This document shows, one piece after another, positions 28,564 through 39,056 of a DNA stretch of 43,841 bases. Position 1 is the first letter of the stretch; each line of letters begins with the position of its first letter. The notes under the pieces are model-generated. The model was not told the DNA's origin, made no database searches, and saw nothing but the letters and a program-made list of their open reading frames with translations. The translations under genes were made by a program, and so were the position numbers. Origin of the DNA: an uncultured Bryobacterales bacterium (GTDB taxonomy: Bacteria; Acidobacteriota; Terriglobia; Bryobacterales; Bryobacteraceae); NCBI GenBank assembly GCA_937959285.1, contig CALGAR010000129.1, forward strand, positions 1 to 43,841, in the 5' to 3' direction.

Positions 28564-29415
28564 TTAGCTTTCTGAGAAGAATCCTCCGAGTGGATGGGTC
28601 TCATCGCCAGGCGAGCCCATGGGCGCCAGCTCCCGGCGCAGTTTTTCAAGTGTCATGCTCTGCACAATGGCTCGTCCGGGACCGGTGAGTGTGGCAAGGA
28701 AGATTCCTTCTCCTCCAAAGATGGCGCTTTTGATGCCACCGACCATTTGAACGTCGTATTGCACCGATTCGTCAAACGCCACAATGCAGCCGGTATCCAC
28801 CTGTACGGATTCGCCTGCCTTCAAGTCAAACTCCACAAAATCGCCGCCTCCGTGGATGAAGACCGAGCCGGGGCCTGTGAGCTTTTCAAGGATAAAGCCC
28901 TCGCCACCGAGAAGTCCGGCGCCGAGCCTTTTAACAAACGCGATGTCCAGGCGGACCGAACTTTGTGCAAACAGAAAACCGTCTCGTTGTACGAGGATGC
29001 TCTGTCCCGGAGCGAGGTCGAAATGCTGAATCCGGCCTGGGTAGTTCCCCGCAAAGCCCACCTCGCCAGGCGCCACCGCCCGGAAGTAGGTCAGGAACAA
29101 AGATTCGCCCATCAGCTTCCGCTTGACCGCGCCCCATAGCTTCTCGCCGAGCGAATTGCCGCTCATGCGGGTTTCCCACTGCACGGATGGCGTTTTGTAC
29201 AGCATCCTTCCGGCTTCCGCCATCAGTTCCTGACCGGGCTTCAGACGGACTCTCGCCACCTGCAGATTGTCGCCCTGAATTACATAATCCAGTGGTTCTA
29301 TAACCTGCGCTGGGGTCCCAACTCCGGACGCAACGGGCGCCAGGGACTGACCGCAGTAAGGGCAAAAGCGCGCCTCATCCGAAACCCCAGATCCACAACT
29401 CGTACAATAGGCCAT
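28564..29415 (-). CDS. AIM24/TIGR00266 family protein with N-terminal zinc ribbon
   Basis: A 283-aa protein. Residues 1-24 form a zinc ribbon (YCTSCGSG, then ARFCPYCGQ: two CxxC knuckles). The rest is the AIM24/TIGR00266 beta-barrel domain, with VARVRLKPGQELMAEAGRML, VEFDLKAGESVQVDTGCIVAF and AIFGGEGIFLATLTGPG. The family is widespread and of unknown biochemical function; the yeast member AIM24 helps mitochondrial inner-membrane organisation. I chose the ATG at 29415 because GGAG sits 8 nt upstream; a longer frame from a TTG at 29436 lacks such support. It is divergent from the large secreted protein gene, sharing a 125-bp promoter region. Confidence 0.9.
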   Translation of the reverse strand: MAYCTSCGSGVSDEARFCPYCGQSLAPVASGVGTPAQVIEPLDYVIQGDNLQVARVRLKPGQELMAEAGRMLYKTPSVQWETRMSGNSLGEKLWGAVKRKLMGESLFLTYFRAVAPGEVGFAGNYPGRIQHFDLAPGQSILVQRDGFLFAQSSVRLDIAFVKRLGAGLLGGEGFILEKLTGPGSVFIHGGGDFVEFDLKAGESVQVDTGCIVAFDESVQYDVQMVGGIKSAIFGGEGIFLATLTGPGRAIVQSMTLEKLRRELAPMGSPGDETHPLGGFFSES

Positions 29416-29540
29416 CGATATCTCCAAGGATAACAACGAACAAGCTCTATCGCGAGTTCCCCTTGCCGGCTGATCCTGTACTGGAAAGTTCGCAAATGTA
29501 ATACCGTTTCGTACCCTACAATGGGTTTTTCGCTGTTGCC

Positions 29541-32504
29541 ATGAAACGCATTACCTGCCTTCTGTGCGCTGTCCTGTATACGTCCGCCCTGCTCCCGGCG
29601 AGGCAAGCGCCGACTGTCTGCGGCACTCACAGCGAGACCTGGCGCGAGGAGCTGTACCTGCACCGGCAGTCTCTCCGCCGCCTCAGTGCAGAGGCGAAGG
29701 CCACCGTCCGCTCGGCAGCTCCGGCCACTGCCCGGGACTTCGGCAACATCGCAGTCCTGGATGATGCCGATGGAGTGGTTTCACGCCCCAACGAGTTCGA
29801 TCTGATCGGACGGACGGTCCAGTTTGAGCCTGTCGCAGCGGGCGCCTCCAGGTACCGCTTTACAGTTGGAGCCGGCAGCTATGACACGGAAGCCGCAAAT
29901 GCGACCACTCGTCCTAGCCTTGATGACGATGACTACGTCAACGTGACCCTGCCGTTTGCGTTTCCTTTCTTCGGCACTTCTTACCAAACCGTCTTCATTA
30001 ATTCGGACGGCAATCTTACTTTCAACAGCGGCGACGCGAGCATCTCTGAGCGGTCGCTCGGAAGGCTGGCCGCAGGACCTCCGCGGATTGCACCCCTGTT
30101 CCGCGACCTCGATCCAAGCCGTGCGAATCAGGGCATCCGCGTGTTCGCAGCTCCGGACCGGTTCGTCGTCACCTGGGTGGCAGTTCCCGAGTACAGCTTT
30201 TTGGGTCTCGGGCGGGCACACACGTTCCAAGTCCGCCTTTACCCCAATGGCCGGATTGATTTCTCCTATCAGACGGTGCCGTCTGGCAGCGCTGTTGTCG
30301 GTATCGCCCCAGGAGCGCTTCGCGGACCGACATCGGTGGTTTCCTTTTCGGATGGAAGCAGCGTTGAGTACTCGGCCGCGATCGCGGAAAGCTTCGGCAG
30401 TCAGACACAGGTAGATACCGTGCGAGCTGCGCAACGCTTTTATGAAACGCACGACGACTCCTACGACTACCTGGTCTTCTACAACGCCCTTGATATTCCG
30501 GCGCGGGACGGTGCGGTGGCGTTTGAGGTGACAGTGAGAAACAACCGTACGGGCTACGGTGATTTCCTGATCGACATTGGCTCCGAATATGGATCGAAAC
30601 GGCGGCTCCAGGCTGTGATTAATATGGGACCGCTTTCGCAGTATCCGGTCGATCCCAGGGCGCGTGTTCCGGCCCGGGGGCGGACCGGGGACACGCCGCT
30701 GTCCGTGCTTGGCCATGAGGTCGGGCACCTCTTTCTCGCATTCGCCAGTATCCGCAATCCGAATAATCCGAATGCCCGTCCCATGCTCGATACTTCGAAC
30801 GCGCACTGGAATTTCAATTTCAATTCCGATGCTTCTCTACTCGAAGGGAATCGCATTGTGGACCACGGCGCCGGCGCCAATCCGCGCTTTGAAACCGTCG
30901 CGACAGTCGAAGGATTCTCCCACCTGGATCAATATCTGATGGGGCTTCGTGCGCCGGACGAGGTGGCGCAGGAGATGTTCCTCGTACAGAACAGCACGGC
31001 GATCGGTGGGCTTCCGGCGGTTGGCGTCACATTTAACGGGGAGCGCCGCGATATCAGAATCGATGAGATTATCGCAGCCGAAGGGCGGCGGACTCCCGAT
31101 CACACCGTATCCCAGCGGCGGTTTCGCGTTGCATTTGTCCTGATTACGGCCGCGGGCGTCGATCCCACTCCCCAGCAAATTGAGCAGGTGGAAGGGTATC
31201 GCCGTGCGTTTGAAGAGTATTTCCGGGAAGTGACTTCCGGCAGGGCTGAAGTGGACACGCGTCTTGCCCGCGCGCTTCAGCTTTCCACGTTCCCTGCTGC
31301 CGGCGTTCTCGCCGGGTCTACGGTTCAAGGAAGCATTACTCTTGATCAGCCTGCGGCCGCTCCTGTGACTGTGACGCTCTCTTCATCGAACGCCTCCGTC
31401 GAAGTCCCCGCATCCGTCGTGATTCCGGCCGGACAATCCCGCGCGACCTTCGAAGTGCGCGGCGCTGTGCCCGGCATTGCCGATATCGTTGCCGCCTCCG
31501 GCGATGACTTCGAGAGGGTGGTGTCAAAGATTCAGGTTCGTGAGACGGCCAGTCAATTGCGGGTAGCCGTAGTCTCTGGCGATTTACAGCTCGCCGTGCC
31601 GGGCCAGCCCCTGCCTCAGCCGGTCGTCCTGATGGCTGTCGACGAAAACAATGTTCCTTACGCAAACCAGCGCATCGTTGTGAATGTCTCTCCCGGCGGC
31701 AGTGTTCAGCCCGCGTCTGCCATCACGGATGAACGGGGCATCGCTGAGTTTCGTTGGACTCCGGGTGCAAACCCGCTGAACGAACTGAGTGCGTCGGTTG
31801 AGGGCTCTTCGGCGGCGCCGCTCACCGTCACCGCTCTCGGCCCTCCCGCCATTGCGGACTCGGCCGTCGTGAACGCCGCCTCCTATCAGCCTGGGCTGGC
31901 TCCCGGCGGGCTTGGTACAATTTTCGGAGCGAATTTGGCCGCGGGAGCGCGGGTCGCTGCAGGTCCGAACTGGGCGAATTCACTTGCGGGAGTGGTGGTC
32001 CGCATAAACGGGACTCCGACGCCGCTGCTCTTTGTCAGCGATCGTCAAATTAACTTCTGGACTCCAAGCAATCTCCCGCCCGGCACGGCTCAGGTTCAAG
32101 TTGTGACCCCGCTCGGTATTTCGCCACCGCAGCAAGTCGAAGTGTCAGCGGTTCACCCGGGCATCTTCTTCGATGCACTCTCCGGAGCTGGCGCGGTCCT
32201 GGTAGCCGGGACAGCGCAGACGACGGCGGAGCGGCCAGTTGAGCCCGGCGGATTCATTGAGATTTACTGCACCGGGCTGGGACGGACCAATCAGGACTCC
32301 GCGCTTGCCACGACAATCTCCACCCCGGAAGTTACAATCAATGGACAACCAGCCGAGGTGCTCTTCAGCGGACTTGCTCCCGGCTTCCTTGGCCTGTACC
32401 AGGTGAACGTTCGCGTTCCGGAAGGGACCGCTTCGGGAGAAGCAACCCTCGCAATTACGATGGAAGGCCGGCGAAGTAACGAGGTCAAGATCAGGGTTCG
32501 ATGA
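29541..32504 (+). CDS. Secreted multidomain protein: putative HExxH metalloprotease with TIGR03437 C-terminus
   Basis: A 987-aa secreted protein. Residues 1-20 form a signal peptide. At about 130-255 there is a NIDO-like beta-sandwich (LPFAFPFFGTSYQTVFINSD, IAPLFRDLD). At 384-396 TPLSVLGHEVGHL gives the zinc protease motif HEVGH (H392, E393, H396), followed by the conserved-looking FSHLDQYLMGLRAPDE, which could hold further active-site residues. Residues about 575-820 look like two bacterial Ig-like domains. The C-terminus (about 825-987) is the Solibacter TIGR03437 domain, starting VVNAASYQPGLAPGGLGTIF. That last domain is nearly restricted to Acidobacteriota and marks secreted proteins of unknown role. 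The third zinc ligand is not certain, so activity is inference. Confidence 0.75.
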   Translation: MKRITCLLCAVLYTSALLPARQAPTVCGTHSETWREELYLHRQSLRRLSAEAKATVRSAAPATARDFGNIAVLDDADGVVSRPNEFDLIGRTVQFEPVAAGASRYRFTVGAGSYDTEAANATTRPSLDDDDYVNVTLPFAFPFFGTSYQTVFINSDGNLTFNSGDASISERSLGRLAAGPPRIAPLFRDLDPSRANQGIRVFAAPDRFVVTWVAVPEYSFLGLGRAHTFQVRLYPNGRIDFSYQTVPSGSAVVGIAPGALRGPTSVVSFSDGSSVEYSAAIAESFGSQTQVDTVRAAQRFYETHDDSYDYLVFYNALDIPARDGAVAFEVTVRNNRTGYGDFLIDIGSEYGSKRRLQAVINMGPLSQYPVDPRARVPARGRTGDTPLSVLGHEVGHLFLAFASIRNPNNPNARPMLDTSNAHWNFNFNSDASLLEGNRIVDHGAGANPRFETVATVEGFSHLDQYLMGLRAPDEVAQEMFLVQNSTAIGGLPAVGVTFNGERRDIRIDEIIAAEGRRTPDHTVSQRRFRVAFVLITAAGVDPTPQQIEQVEGYRRAFEEYFREVTSGRAEVDTRLARALQLSTFPAAGVLAGSTVQGSITLDQPAAAPVTVTLSSSNASVEVPASVVIPAGQSRATFEVRGAVPGIADIVAASGDDFERVVSKIQVRETASQLRVAVVSGDLQLAVPGQPLPQPVVLMAVDENNVPYANQRIVVNVSPGGSVQPASAITDERGIAEFRWTPGANPLNELSASVEGSSAAPLTVTALGPPAIADSAVVNAASYQPGLAPGGLGTIFGANLAAGARVAAGPNWANSLAGVVVRINGTPTPLLFVSDRQINFWTPSNLPPGTAQVQVVTPLGISPPQQVEVSAVHPGIFFDALSGAGAVLVAGTAQTTAERPVEPGGFIEIYCTGLGRTNQDSALATTISTPEVTINGQPAEVLFSGLAPGFLGLYQVNVRVPEGTASGEATLAITMEGRRSNEVKIRVR

Positions 32505-32647
32505 GGATCGCCGGCGGGGTTGAATCTGGCCGCAATACGCATGCTATCGCGTTGTTAAGCCAGTGAAAACGCGCGGCAGGAGAGGAATCAGAACGGCGAA
32601 GCTGCAGGCGATGTGATGCGCCGGTCCCTGCTAAGATAAAGAGTTAC

Positions 32648-33520
32648 TTGAGGATCGGAATTCACACGTCGACGGCCGGATCGCTGGAGAAGGCGGCGCT
32701 GAAGGCCGCGGAGCTTGGAGCGAACACCTTTCAGATTTTTTCCGCCAGCCCTCGGATGTGGCGCGCGAGAGTCCCCGGCGAATTAGAGATCCGGATGCTG
32801 AAGATGGCGCGTGAGCAACTGGATCTCACGCCGCTCGTCGTTCATGACAGCTACCTGATCAACCTGGCGGCTTGCGATCCCGAAATACGCCGAAAGTCCA
32901 TCGACGCGTTTCGAGGAGAGATCGAGCGGGCGATTGCGATCGGCGCTGAGTATCTGGTGGCCCATCCAGGAAGTTGTAAGGGACAAACGCCCGAAGCGGC
33001 CATTGAGGTTTTGCTCGATTCGCTGGAGGAAGCGGCGAGGGGGATCCGGTCGACGACATTCACGCTGCTTTGGGAGAATACGGCGGGAGCAGGAGGCTCT
33101 CTGGGCGGGCGGTTCGAAGAGCTGGCTGAAATTGGAAAGCGGTCGGCTGAGCGCGTTGACTTCGCGGTAGGGTACTGTCTGGACACTTGCCACTGCCTGG
33201 TCTCCGGCTACGATATTGCAAGCCAGGAGGGGCTTCGCGGCACGATCAAACAAGCGGCCGAGCTGCTCGGCCTGGACAACGTGAAAGTCATTCACGCGAA
33301 CGACTCGAAAGGGAAGCTGGGCTCGCGTCTTGACCGCCACCAGCACATCGGCGAAGGGTTCATCGGCGAGGAAGGTTTTCGCCGGATTCTTACGCACCCG
33401 AAGCTGCGTACGAAACCATTTATTCTGGAGACGCCCGTAGATAAACCGGGCGACGATCTCCGCAATGTGGAAGCATTGAAGAGGCTATGCCGGAAAAGTC
33501 CTACGATCACAAAGCAATAG
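32648..33520 (+). CDS. nfo: Endonuclease IV (AP endonuclease)
   Basis: A 290-aa TIM-barrel DNA repair enzyme that cuts 5' of abasic sites. All nine metal ligands of the three-zinc site can be placed by motif: H66, H106 (AHPG), E143 (WENT), D179 and H182 (LDTCH), H216 (IHAND), D229 and H231 (LDRHQH) and E261 (LETP). The start is TTG at 32648, giving the expected N-terminus RIGIHTSTAGSLEKA; AAAGAG lies a few bases upstream. Its 3' end overlaps leuS by 34 nt. Normal length for the family. Confidence 0.97.
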   Translation: MRIGIHTSTAGSLEKAALKAAELGANTFQIFSASPRMWRARVPGELEIRMLKMAREQLDLTPLVVHDSYLINLAACDPEIRRKSIDAFRGEIERAIAIGAEYLVAHPGSCKGQTPEAAIEVLLDSLEEAARGIRSTTFTLLWENTAGAGGSLGGRFEELAEIGKRSAERVDFAVGYCLDTCHCLVSGYDIASQEGLRGTIKQAAELLGLDNVKVIHANDSKGKLGSRLDRHQHIGEGFIGEEGFRRILTHPKLRTKPFILETPVDKPGDDLRNVEALKRLCRKSPTITKQ

Positions 33521-35937
33521 AAGAGAAGTGGAGCGAGCGCTGGGCGCAGGATCGATCCTTATATAAGGCTGCTGACGACGGATCGCGGCCGCGCTATTAC
33601 GTGCTGGAAATGCTGCCGTATCCAAGCGGAAGGCTCCACATGGGACACGTCCGCAATTACTCCATCGGCGACGCGCTCGCCCGGTATCAGTGGATGCGCG
33701 GCTACGATGTTCTGCACCCGATGGGCTGGGATGCGTTCGGACTTCCGGCTGAGAATGCGGCCATCAAGCGCGGCCAGCATCCGCGAGACTGGACGCTCGA
33801 GAATATCTCGCACATGAAGAAGCAGCTCCAGCGTCTGGGTTTCGCCTACGACTGGGATCGCGAGGTTTCAACCTGCGAGCCCGAGTACTACCGCTGGAAC
33901 CAGTGGTTCTTCCTGAAGATGCTCGAGCGCGGGCTCGCTTTCCGTAAGAAGTCGCTGGTGAACTGGTGCCCCGAGTGCGCGACGGTGCTCGCGAACGAGC
34001 AGGTGGTCGACGGCTGCTGCTGGCGTCACGAGACTACGCCCGTCGAGCAGCGGGAGCTCGAACAGTGGTTCCTGCGAACGACGGCTTACGCACAGCAGTT
34101 CCTCGACGACATGAAGCAGCTCGAGGACGGCTGGCCTGAGCGCGTGCTCACGATGCAGCGGAACTGGATCGGCCGGAGCGAAGGCACGGAGGTCGATTTC
34201 GCTCTGAAGGACCGCGACGCCAAGGTTCGCGTCTTCACAACCCGTGTCGACACCATCTATGGCGCCACCTGCGTGATTCTCGCTCCTGAGCATCCGATGG
34301 CCAGGGATCTGTGCCAGGGAGAATTGGCGTCCCGGCTGAAGGAGATGATTGACGAGCAGGGCCGCAAGGATCCCGAGAGCCTTGAGAAAGAAGGTTTCTT
34401 CACGGGGCATTATGCCGTCAATCCCTTCAGCGGTGAGACGGTTCCCGTCTGGGTGGGCAACTTTGTCCTGATGGGCTACGGGACGGGAGCGATCATGGCA
34501 GTTCCCGCACACGATGAGCGCGACTTCGAATTCTGCCGCAAGTACAACCTTCCGGTCCGCCCCGTGATTCGGCCCGAAGACGGGCAGCTCGCGGACGGAG
34601 AGACGATCAAGGAAGCCTTCACCGCAGACGGCATCCTGGAGAATTCAGGCGAGTTCTCAGGTTTGCCGAGTTCGGAGGCGCGGCAGAGGATGTCCGCGAA
34701 GGCCGAGCGCGAAGGCTTCGGCAAGCCCTCGATCACGTATCGCTTGAAGGACTGGGGAATCTCACGCCAGCGCTACTGGGGCACGCCGATTCCGGTGATT
34801 CATTGCCCGTCGTGCGGCGTTGTCCCGGTGCCGGAGTCCGATCTTCCGGTGATCCTGCCGAGGAACGTGGAGATTACCGGACGAGGCCGTTCACCGCTTG
34901 AGAGCGTTCCCGAGTTCGTGAACACGACTTGTCCTAAATGCGGCGGCTCCGCGCGTCGTGAAACGGACACGATGGACACGTTTGTGGACTCCTCGTGGTA
35001 CTTCTTCCGCTACGTGGATCCCAAGAACGACCAGGCTCCCTTTGATCCAGAGCGGGTGCGTCCGTGGTTTCCGGTAGATCAGTACATCGGCGGCGTAACT
35101 CACGCCATCCTTCACCTGCTATATGCCCGCTTCTGGTGCAAGGTGATGCGCGATCTCGGCCTGGTTAGCATCGACGAGCCGTTCAAGAACCTGTTCACGC
35201 AGGGGATGGTTCAACTGCATGGCCAGACCATGTCCAAGTCGAAGGGCAACATCGTGGACCCCGACGAGATGGTAGCCAAGTTTGGCGCCGATACCTGCCG
35301 CTTGTTCGTGCTCTTTGCTGCTCCGCCTGAGAAAGACATGGACTGGAACGAGTCCAGCGTCGAAGGGCAGTACCGGTTCATCAGCCGTGTCTATCGCTTT
35401 GTGACACGCAACATCGGCCGCAGCAACGTGGCCGGCAAGCCCGAAGCGGACCGCAAGGCGCTGAGGAAACTGCACCAGACAATCGCGAAAGTCACCCGCG
35501 ACTTCGACAACCGCTGGCATTTCAATACCTCCATCGCGGCGCTGATGGAGCTGACCAATGAGCTGTATGCGTTGGAACAGGATCTTTCCTCGGACGTAGT
35601 GAACCAAGTGCTGGAGAAACTCGTCCTGATGCTTGCTCCATTCGCGCCATTCGTTGCCGAGGAACTGTGGAGCGAATTGGGCCGGACCGGGCCCGTGTTC
35701 CGGCAGAGCTGGCCGGCGTACGATCCGCAGCTGGCACGGGAAGACGAAGTGGAGATTCCGGTGCAAATCAACGGAAAGCTTCGTACCCGCGTGACTGTGG
35801 CCCTCGGACTCAACAGGCAGGACCTGGAACAGCGCGCGCTCACTGATGATAAAATCCGAGCTTTGGTGGACGGCAAGCAGATCGTCAAAGTGATTGTTGT
35901 GCCAGACAAGCTTGTGAATATCGTCGTGAAAGGATAG
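33487..35937 (+). CDS. leuS: Leucyl-tRNA synthetase
   Basis: An 816-aa class I aminoacyl-tRNA synthetase that charges tRNA-Leu and edits mischarged products. HIGH motif is HMGH at 51-54 (PYPSGRLHMGHVRNY). The CP1 editing domain is present, with GTGAIMAVPAHDERDFEF holding the editing aspartate. Zinc-type cysteine pairs appear in NWCPECATVLANEQ, CPSC and CPKC. The KMSKS loop reads TMSKS (581-585), with Thr in place of the first Lys, while the catalytically important later Lys is kept. The ATG at 33487 lies inside the end of nfo, with AGAGG very close upstream, which suggests coupled translation. The oxidoreductase gene follows after 5 nt. Confidence 0.98.
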   Translation: MPEKSYDHKAIEEKWSERWAQDRSLYKAADDGSRPRYYVLEMLPYPSGRLHMGHVRNYSIGDALARYQWMRGYDVLHPMGWDAFGLPAENAAIKRGQHPRDWTLENISHMKKQLQRLGFAYDWDREVSTCEPEYYRWNQWFFLKMLERGLAFRKKSLVNWCPECATVLANEQVVDGCCWRHETTPVEQRELEQWFLRTTAYAQQFLDDMKQLEDGWPERVLTMQRNWIGRSEGTEVDFALKDRDAKVRVFTTRVDTIYGATCVILAPEHPMARDLCQGELASRLKEMIDEQGRKDPESLEKEGFFTGHYAVNPFSGETVPVWVGNFVLMGYGTGAIMAVPAHDERDFEFCRKYNLPVRPVIRPEDGQLADGETIKEAFTADGILENSGEFSGLPSSEARQRMSAKAEREGFGKPSITYRLKDWGISRQRYWGTPIPVIHCPSCGVVPVPESDLPVILPRNVEITGRGRSPLESVPEFVNTTCPKCGGSARRETDTMDTFVDSSWYFFRYVDPKNDQAPFDPERVRPWFPVDQYIGGVTHAILHLLYARFWCKVMRDLGLVSIDEPFKNLFTQGMVQLHGQTMSKSKGNIVDPDEMVAKFGADTCRLFVLFAAPPEKDMDWNESSVEGQYRFISRVYRFVTRNIGRSNVAGKPEADRKALRKLHQTIAKVTRDFDNRWHFNTSIAALMELTNELYALEQDLSSDVVNQVLEKLVLMLAPFAPFVAEELWSELGRTGPVFRQSWPAYDPQLAREDEVEIPVQINGKLRTRVTVALGLNRQDLEQRALTDDKIRALVDGKQIVKVIVVPDKLVNIVVKG

Positions 35938-35942
35938 GCACT

Positions 35943-37226
<1,284 letters not shown>

Positions 37227-37231
37227 ATTGT

Positions 37232-37264
37232 GAGCCGGGGAGGGGATGTCCCCCACCTCGGCTC
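37232..37264. terminator. Long hairpin after the second oxidoreductase gene
   Basis: GAGCCGGGG (37232-37240) pairs with CCTCGGCTC (37256-37264), with one G-T pair, and inside it GGGG (37242-37245) pairs with CCCC (37250-37253) around ATGT. It starts five bases after the TAA. No T-run follows, so it may act together with the smaller hairpin at 37297. Confidence 0.6.
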
Positions 37265-37296
37265 CTGTTCAGTAATGTTGGAGAAGTTACAGAAGA

Positions 37297-37317
37297 AGGC
37301 CGGATGGCCTCTCTTTT
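37297..37317 (+). terminator. Intrinsic terminator candidate, plus strand
   Basis: AGGCC (37297-37301) and GGCCT (37306-37310) form a 5-bp stem around GGAT, followed by CTCTTTT. It sits in the convergent gap just before the carD stop and would end transcription of the leuS-oxidoreductase unit. Confidence 0.5.
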
Positions 37318-37322
37318 GATAG

Positions 37323-37832
37323 CTACAAAGCGGGCGGCAGGGTAAGGTTGGACTTGGCTAAGGTCTTCTGGAGCAGGTCGATGGCCTGTTCCTCAGTAAG
37401 GCCGCGAGCGATCGAAATCTCGGTAATGAGCATGTGCCGCGCCTTGTCTAACATCTTCTTTTCCCGGAACGAAAGAGGCTTACTGCTTTGCAGGATCAGA
37501 AGAGACTTGAACACCTCTGCAATCTCCAGCAAGCTGCCCCCTCTCATCTTTTCCGAGTTTTCTTTGAACCGGTTTTTCCAGTCCGCGGAGTACTTACATT
37601 TGCCGCTGCCGAGATAGAGAAGAACGCGCGCAATCTCCCCGTTTTTCGTCACGCGCCGGAGGCCCACCTCCTCTGCGTGGGAAAAGGGAACAAGTACTGT
37701 CAAGCTATTGTAGTTAAGGCGTAGAAGATAAAAGCGCTCGGATTGACTGCCGAAAGCCCGGGTGCTGATATTCTCGATGGTGGCCACCCCATGATTGGGG
37801 TAAACGACCTTCTCGCCGATCTGAAAGGTCAT
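37323..37832 (-). CDS. carD: CarD family transcriptional regulator
   Basis: A 169-aa CarD/CdnL-like protein. The N-terminal RNA polymerase-interacting (RID) domain begins FQIGEKVVYPNHGVATIENI, the family hallmark, and is followed by YLLRLNYNSLTVLVPFSHAEE. The C-terminal helical domain (about 75-165) binds DNA near the -10 region and stabilises open complexes, especially at rRNA promoters in studied homologues. The ATG at 37832 is chosen because GAGG lies 8 nt upstream and the conserved domain starts right there; a longer open frame reaches 37928 but covers the promoter. The gene has an unusually good promoter at 37894-37922. Confidence 0.95.
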   Translation of the reverse strand: MTFQIGEKVVYPNHGVATIENISTRAFGSQSERFYLLRLNYNSLTVLVPFSHAEEVGLRRVTKNGEIARVLLYLGSGKCKYSADWKNRFKENSEKMRGGSLLEIAEVFKSLLILQSSKPLSFREKKMLDKARHMLITEISIARGLTEEQAIDLLQKTLAKSNLTLPPAL

Positions 37833-37893
37833 GCGGGGACCTCGTATACACCTTACTGTAGTTGTTAGTAGTGTACTGCCATTACGAAAGGAA

Positions 37894-37922
37894 ATATTAA
37901 TCTCACACACATCGAAAGTCAA
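37894..37922 (-). promoter_or_regulatory. Sigma-70-like promoter of carD
   Basis: On the minus strand TTGACT (37922-37917) is separated by exactly 17 nt from TAATAT (37899-37894), near consensus in both boxes. The predicted start is near 37887, giving a leader of about 55 nt before the ATG at 37832. The stretch is distinctly AT-rich. The remaining gap up to 38160 shows no gene and no other clear signal. Confidence 0.75.
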
Positions 37923-38160
37923 CAACAAAAGTCAGAAAACAGGCGAAAACACGAGGGTCTCGATTTTTCGCTTTCCCGAAAGATGAAGATGTGTGCCATA
38001 TCAGCACGATCCATCCGAGCCAAGTGTCACCTGGATAAAGTGTTATACCGTCGAGGGCGGGGTTTACCAGGCTCGAAGTAGTCCACCGGGAGCTGGGGGC
38101 GGGAGCCTAGTCAGGTTCGGGAAGCGGCCGGGGAGGTTTGCAGAGGAAAGGGTTGGAATG

Positions 38161-38184
38161 CGAGGAGACGTCTCCGTCTCCTCG
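38161..38184 (-). terminator. Hairpin right after the isomerase stop
   Basis: CGAGGAGACG (38161-38170) pairs perfectly with CGTCTCCTCG (38175-38184) around TCTC. The 10-bp stem begins one base beyond the stop of the sugar isomerase gene on the minus strand. There is no T-run, so it is a probable stem-type terminator or mRNA 3'-end protector for the sialidase-isomerase unit. Confidence 0.6.
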
Positions 38185-38185
38185 T

Positions 38186-39040
38186 CTAGAGCTGGGATAC
38201 GAGCTGCCGGATGTACTGGCGATTGCGCCGCATGTCGGCCTCGACATTATCTGATGGCGAGGACGTTTCCAGATTTGCGAAGTCGCTGTAGCCGATGTCA
38301 GCCATTGCTTTAATGACAGCAGGAAAATTGATGCGCCCTTCGCCGAGATAATAGGGGTTGTCCTTGAGATGCATCTGGCAAATGCGGTTCTTGCCCAGCC
38401 AGCGAATCTCCTTCAAAATATCGAAGCCCTTGTTAGTGGAATTGCCGACGTCATAGTAAATCAGCAGAGCCTTCGATTGTGCGCGCTCCATGATGCGGAC
38501 GTTATCTTCGGCTGAGATCGTGTTTTCCAGGCCAAGAATGACGCCCTGCTTCTCCGCCTCCGGAGCAAGCTCTTTCAATACATCGCCGACATAATCCATT
38601 TCCGCGCGTGTCTCAAGGGCCCCTTTCCCAAAGAACGGAAGTAGCATTACGCGAGCATTGAGCTTCCTTGTTATCGGAATCCCGTCCGCGACCCACTTCT
38701 GCCCGAGCTTGTCGTTCTTCAGATAATTCACATGAAGGATATCCAGGCAGGTCCCGGCGAGCGCAATGCCATGTTCACGAGCCGCGGCGATGTAACGCTG
38801 CTGCACTTCCTCGTCGTCGAGCGGAAGCCGGTTTCCAACCGGCTTCCGTCCCAAACTAACTTCGACGCCGTCGAAGCCAAGTTTCTTTGCGAGAGCTACC
38901 GCTTCCACCTTTCCGGTCTGGCGGAGATTCCAATCCGTAACGCCGAGCTTGAAAGTTGACTTTGCCGCAGAGAGTGATCCAACGGCAGGGGCCGCAGCGA
39001 AAGCGGTGCCTCCCGTAAGTACCTGACGTCGAGTAACCAT
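38186..39040 (-). CDS. Sugar phosphate isomerase/epimerase-like TIM barrel with Tat signal
   Basis: A 284-aa xylose-isomerase-like TIM-barrel protein (AP_endonuc_2 family; sugar epimerases, hydroxypyruvate isomerase-like). Residues 1-26 include the twin-arginine motif VTRRQVLTGG. The barrel starts FKLGVTDWNL and has the expected metal ligands in GLENTISAEDN (Glu), YYDVGNSTN (Asp), CQMHLKDN (His) and FANLETSS (Glu). The specific sugar is unknown. It starts 16 nt after the sialidase gene and is very likely cotranscribed with it, suggesting use of sugars released by that enzyme. A 12-bp perfect palindrome lies within the coding sequence (see separate entry). Confidence 0.88.
   Translation of the reverse strand: MVTRRQVLTGGTAFAAAPAVGSLSAAKSTFKLGVTDWNLRQTGKVEAVALAKKLGFDGVEVSLGRKPVGNRLPLDDEEVQQRYIAAAREHGIALAGTCLDILHVNYLKNDKLGQKWVADGIPITRKLNARVMLLPFFGKGALETRAEMDYVGDVLKELAPEAEKQGVILGLENTISAEDNVRIMERAQSKALLIYYDVGNSTNKGFDILKEIRWLGKNRICQMHLKDNPYYLGEGRINFPAVIKAMADIGYSDFANLETSSPSDNVEADMRRNRQYIRQLVSQL
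38822..38848. repeat. Perfect 12-bp inverted repeat inside the isomerase gene
   Basis: CGGAAGCCGGTT (38822-38833) and AACCGGCTTCCG (38837-38848) are perfect complements around TCC. The 27 bp are in frame and encode part of SLGRKPVGNRLPLD. The isomerase reads through without any shift. Confidence 0.8.
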
Positions 39041-39056
39041 TCACATCCTCCTTGTG

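Noticed and set aside
37993..38313. Plus-strand open frame between carD and the isomerase
   Set aside because: It runs antisense into the isomerase gene, is rich in R, G and S as expected of a shadow frame, and lacks a ribosome binding site.
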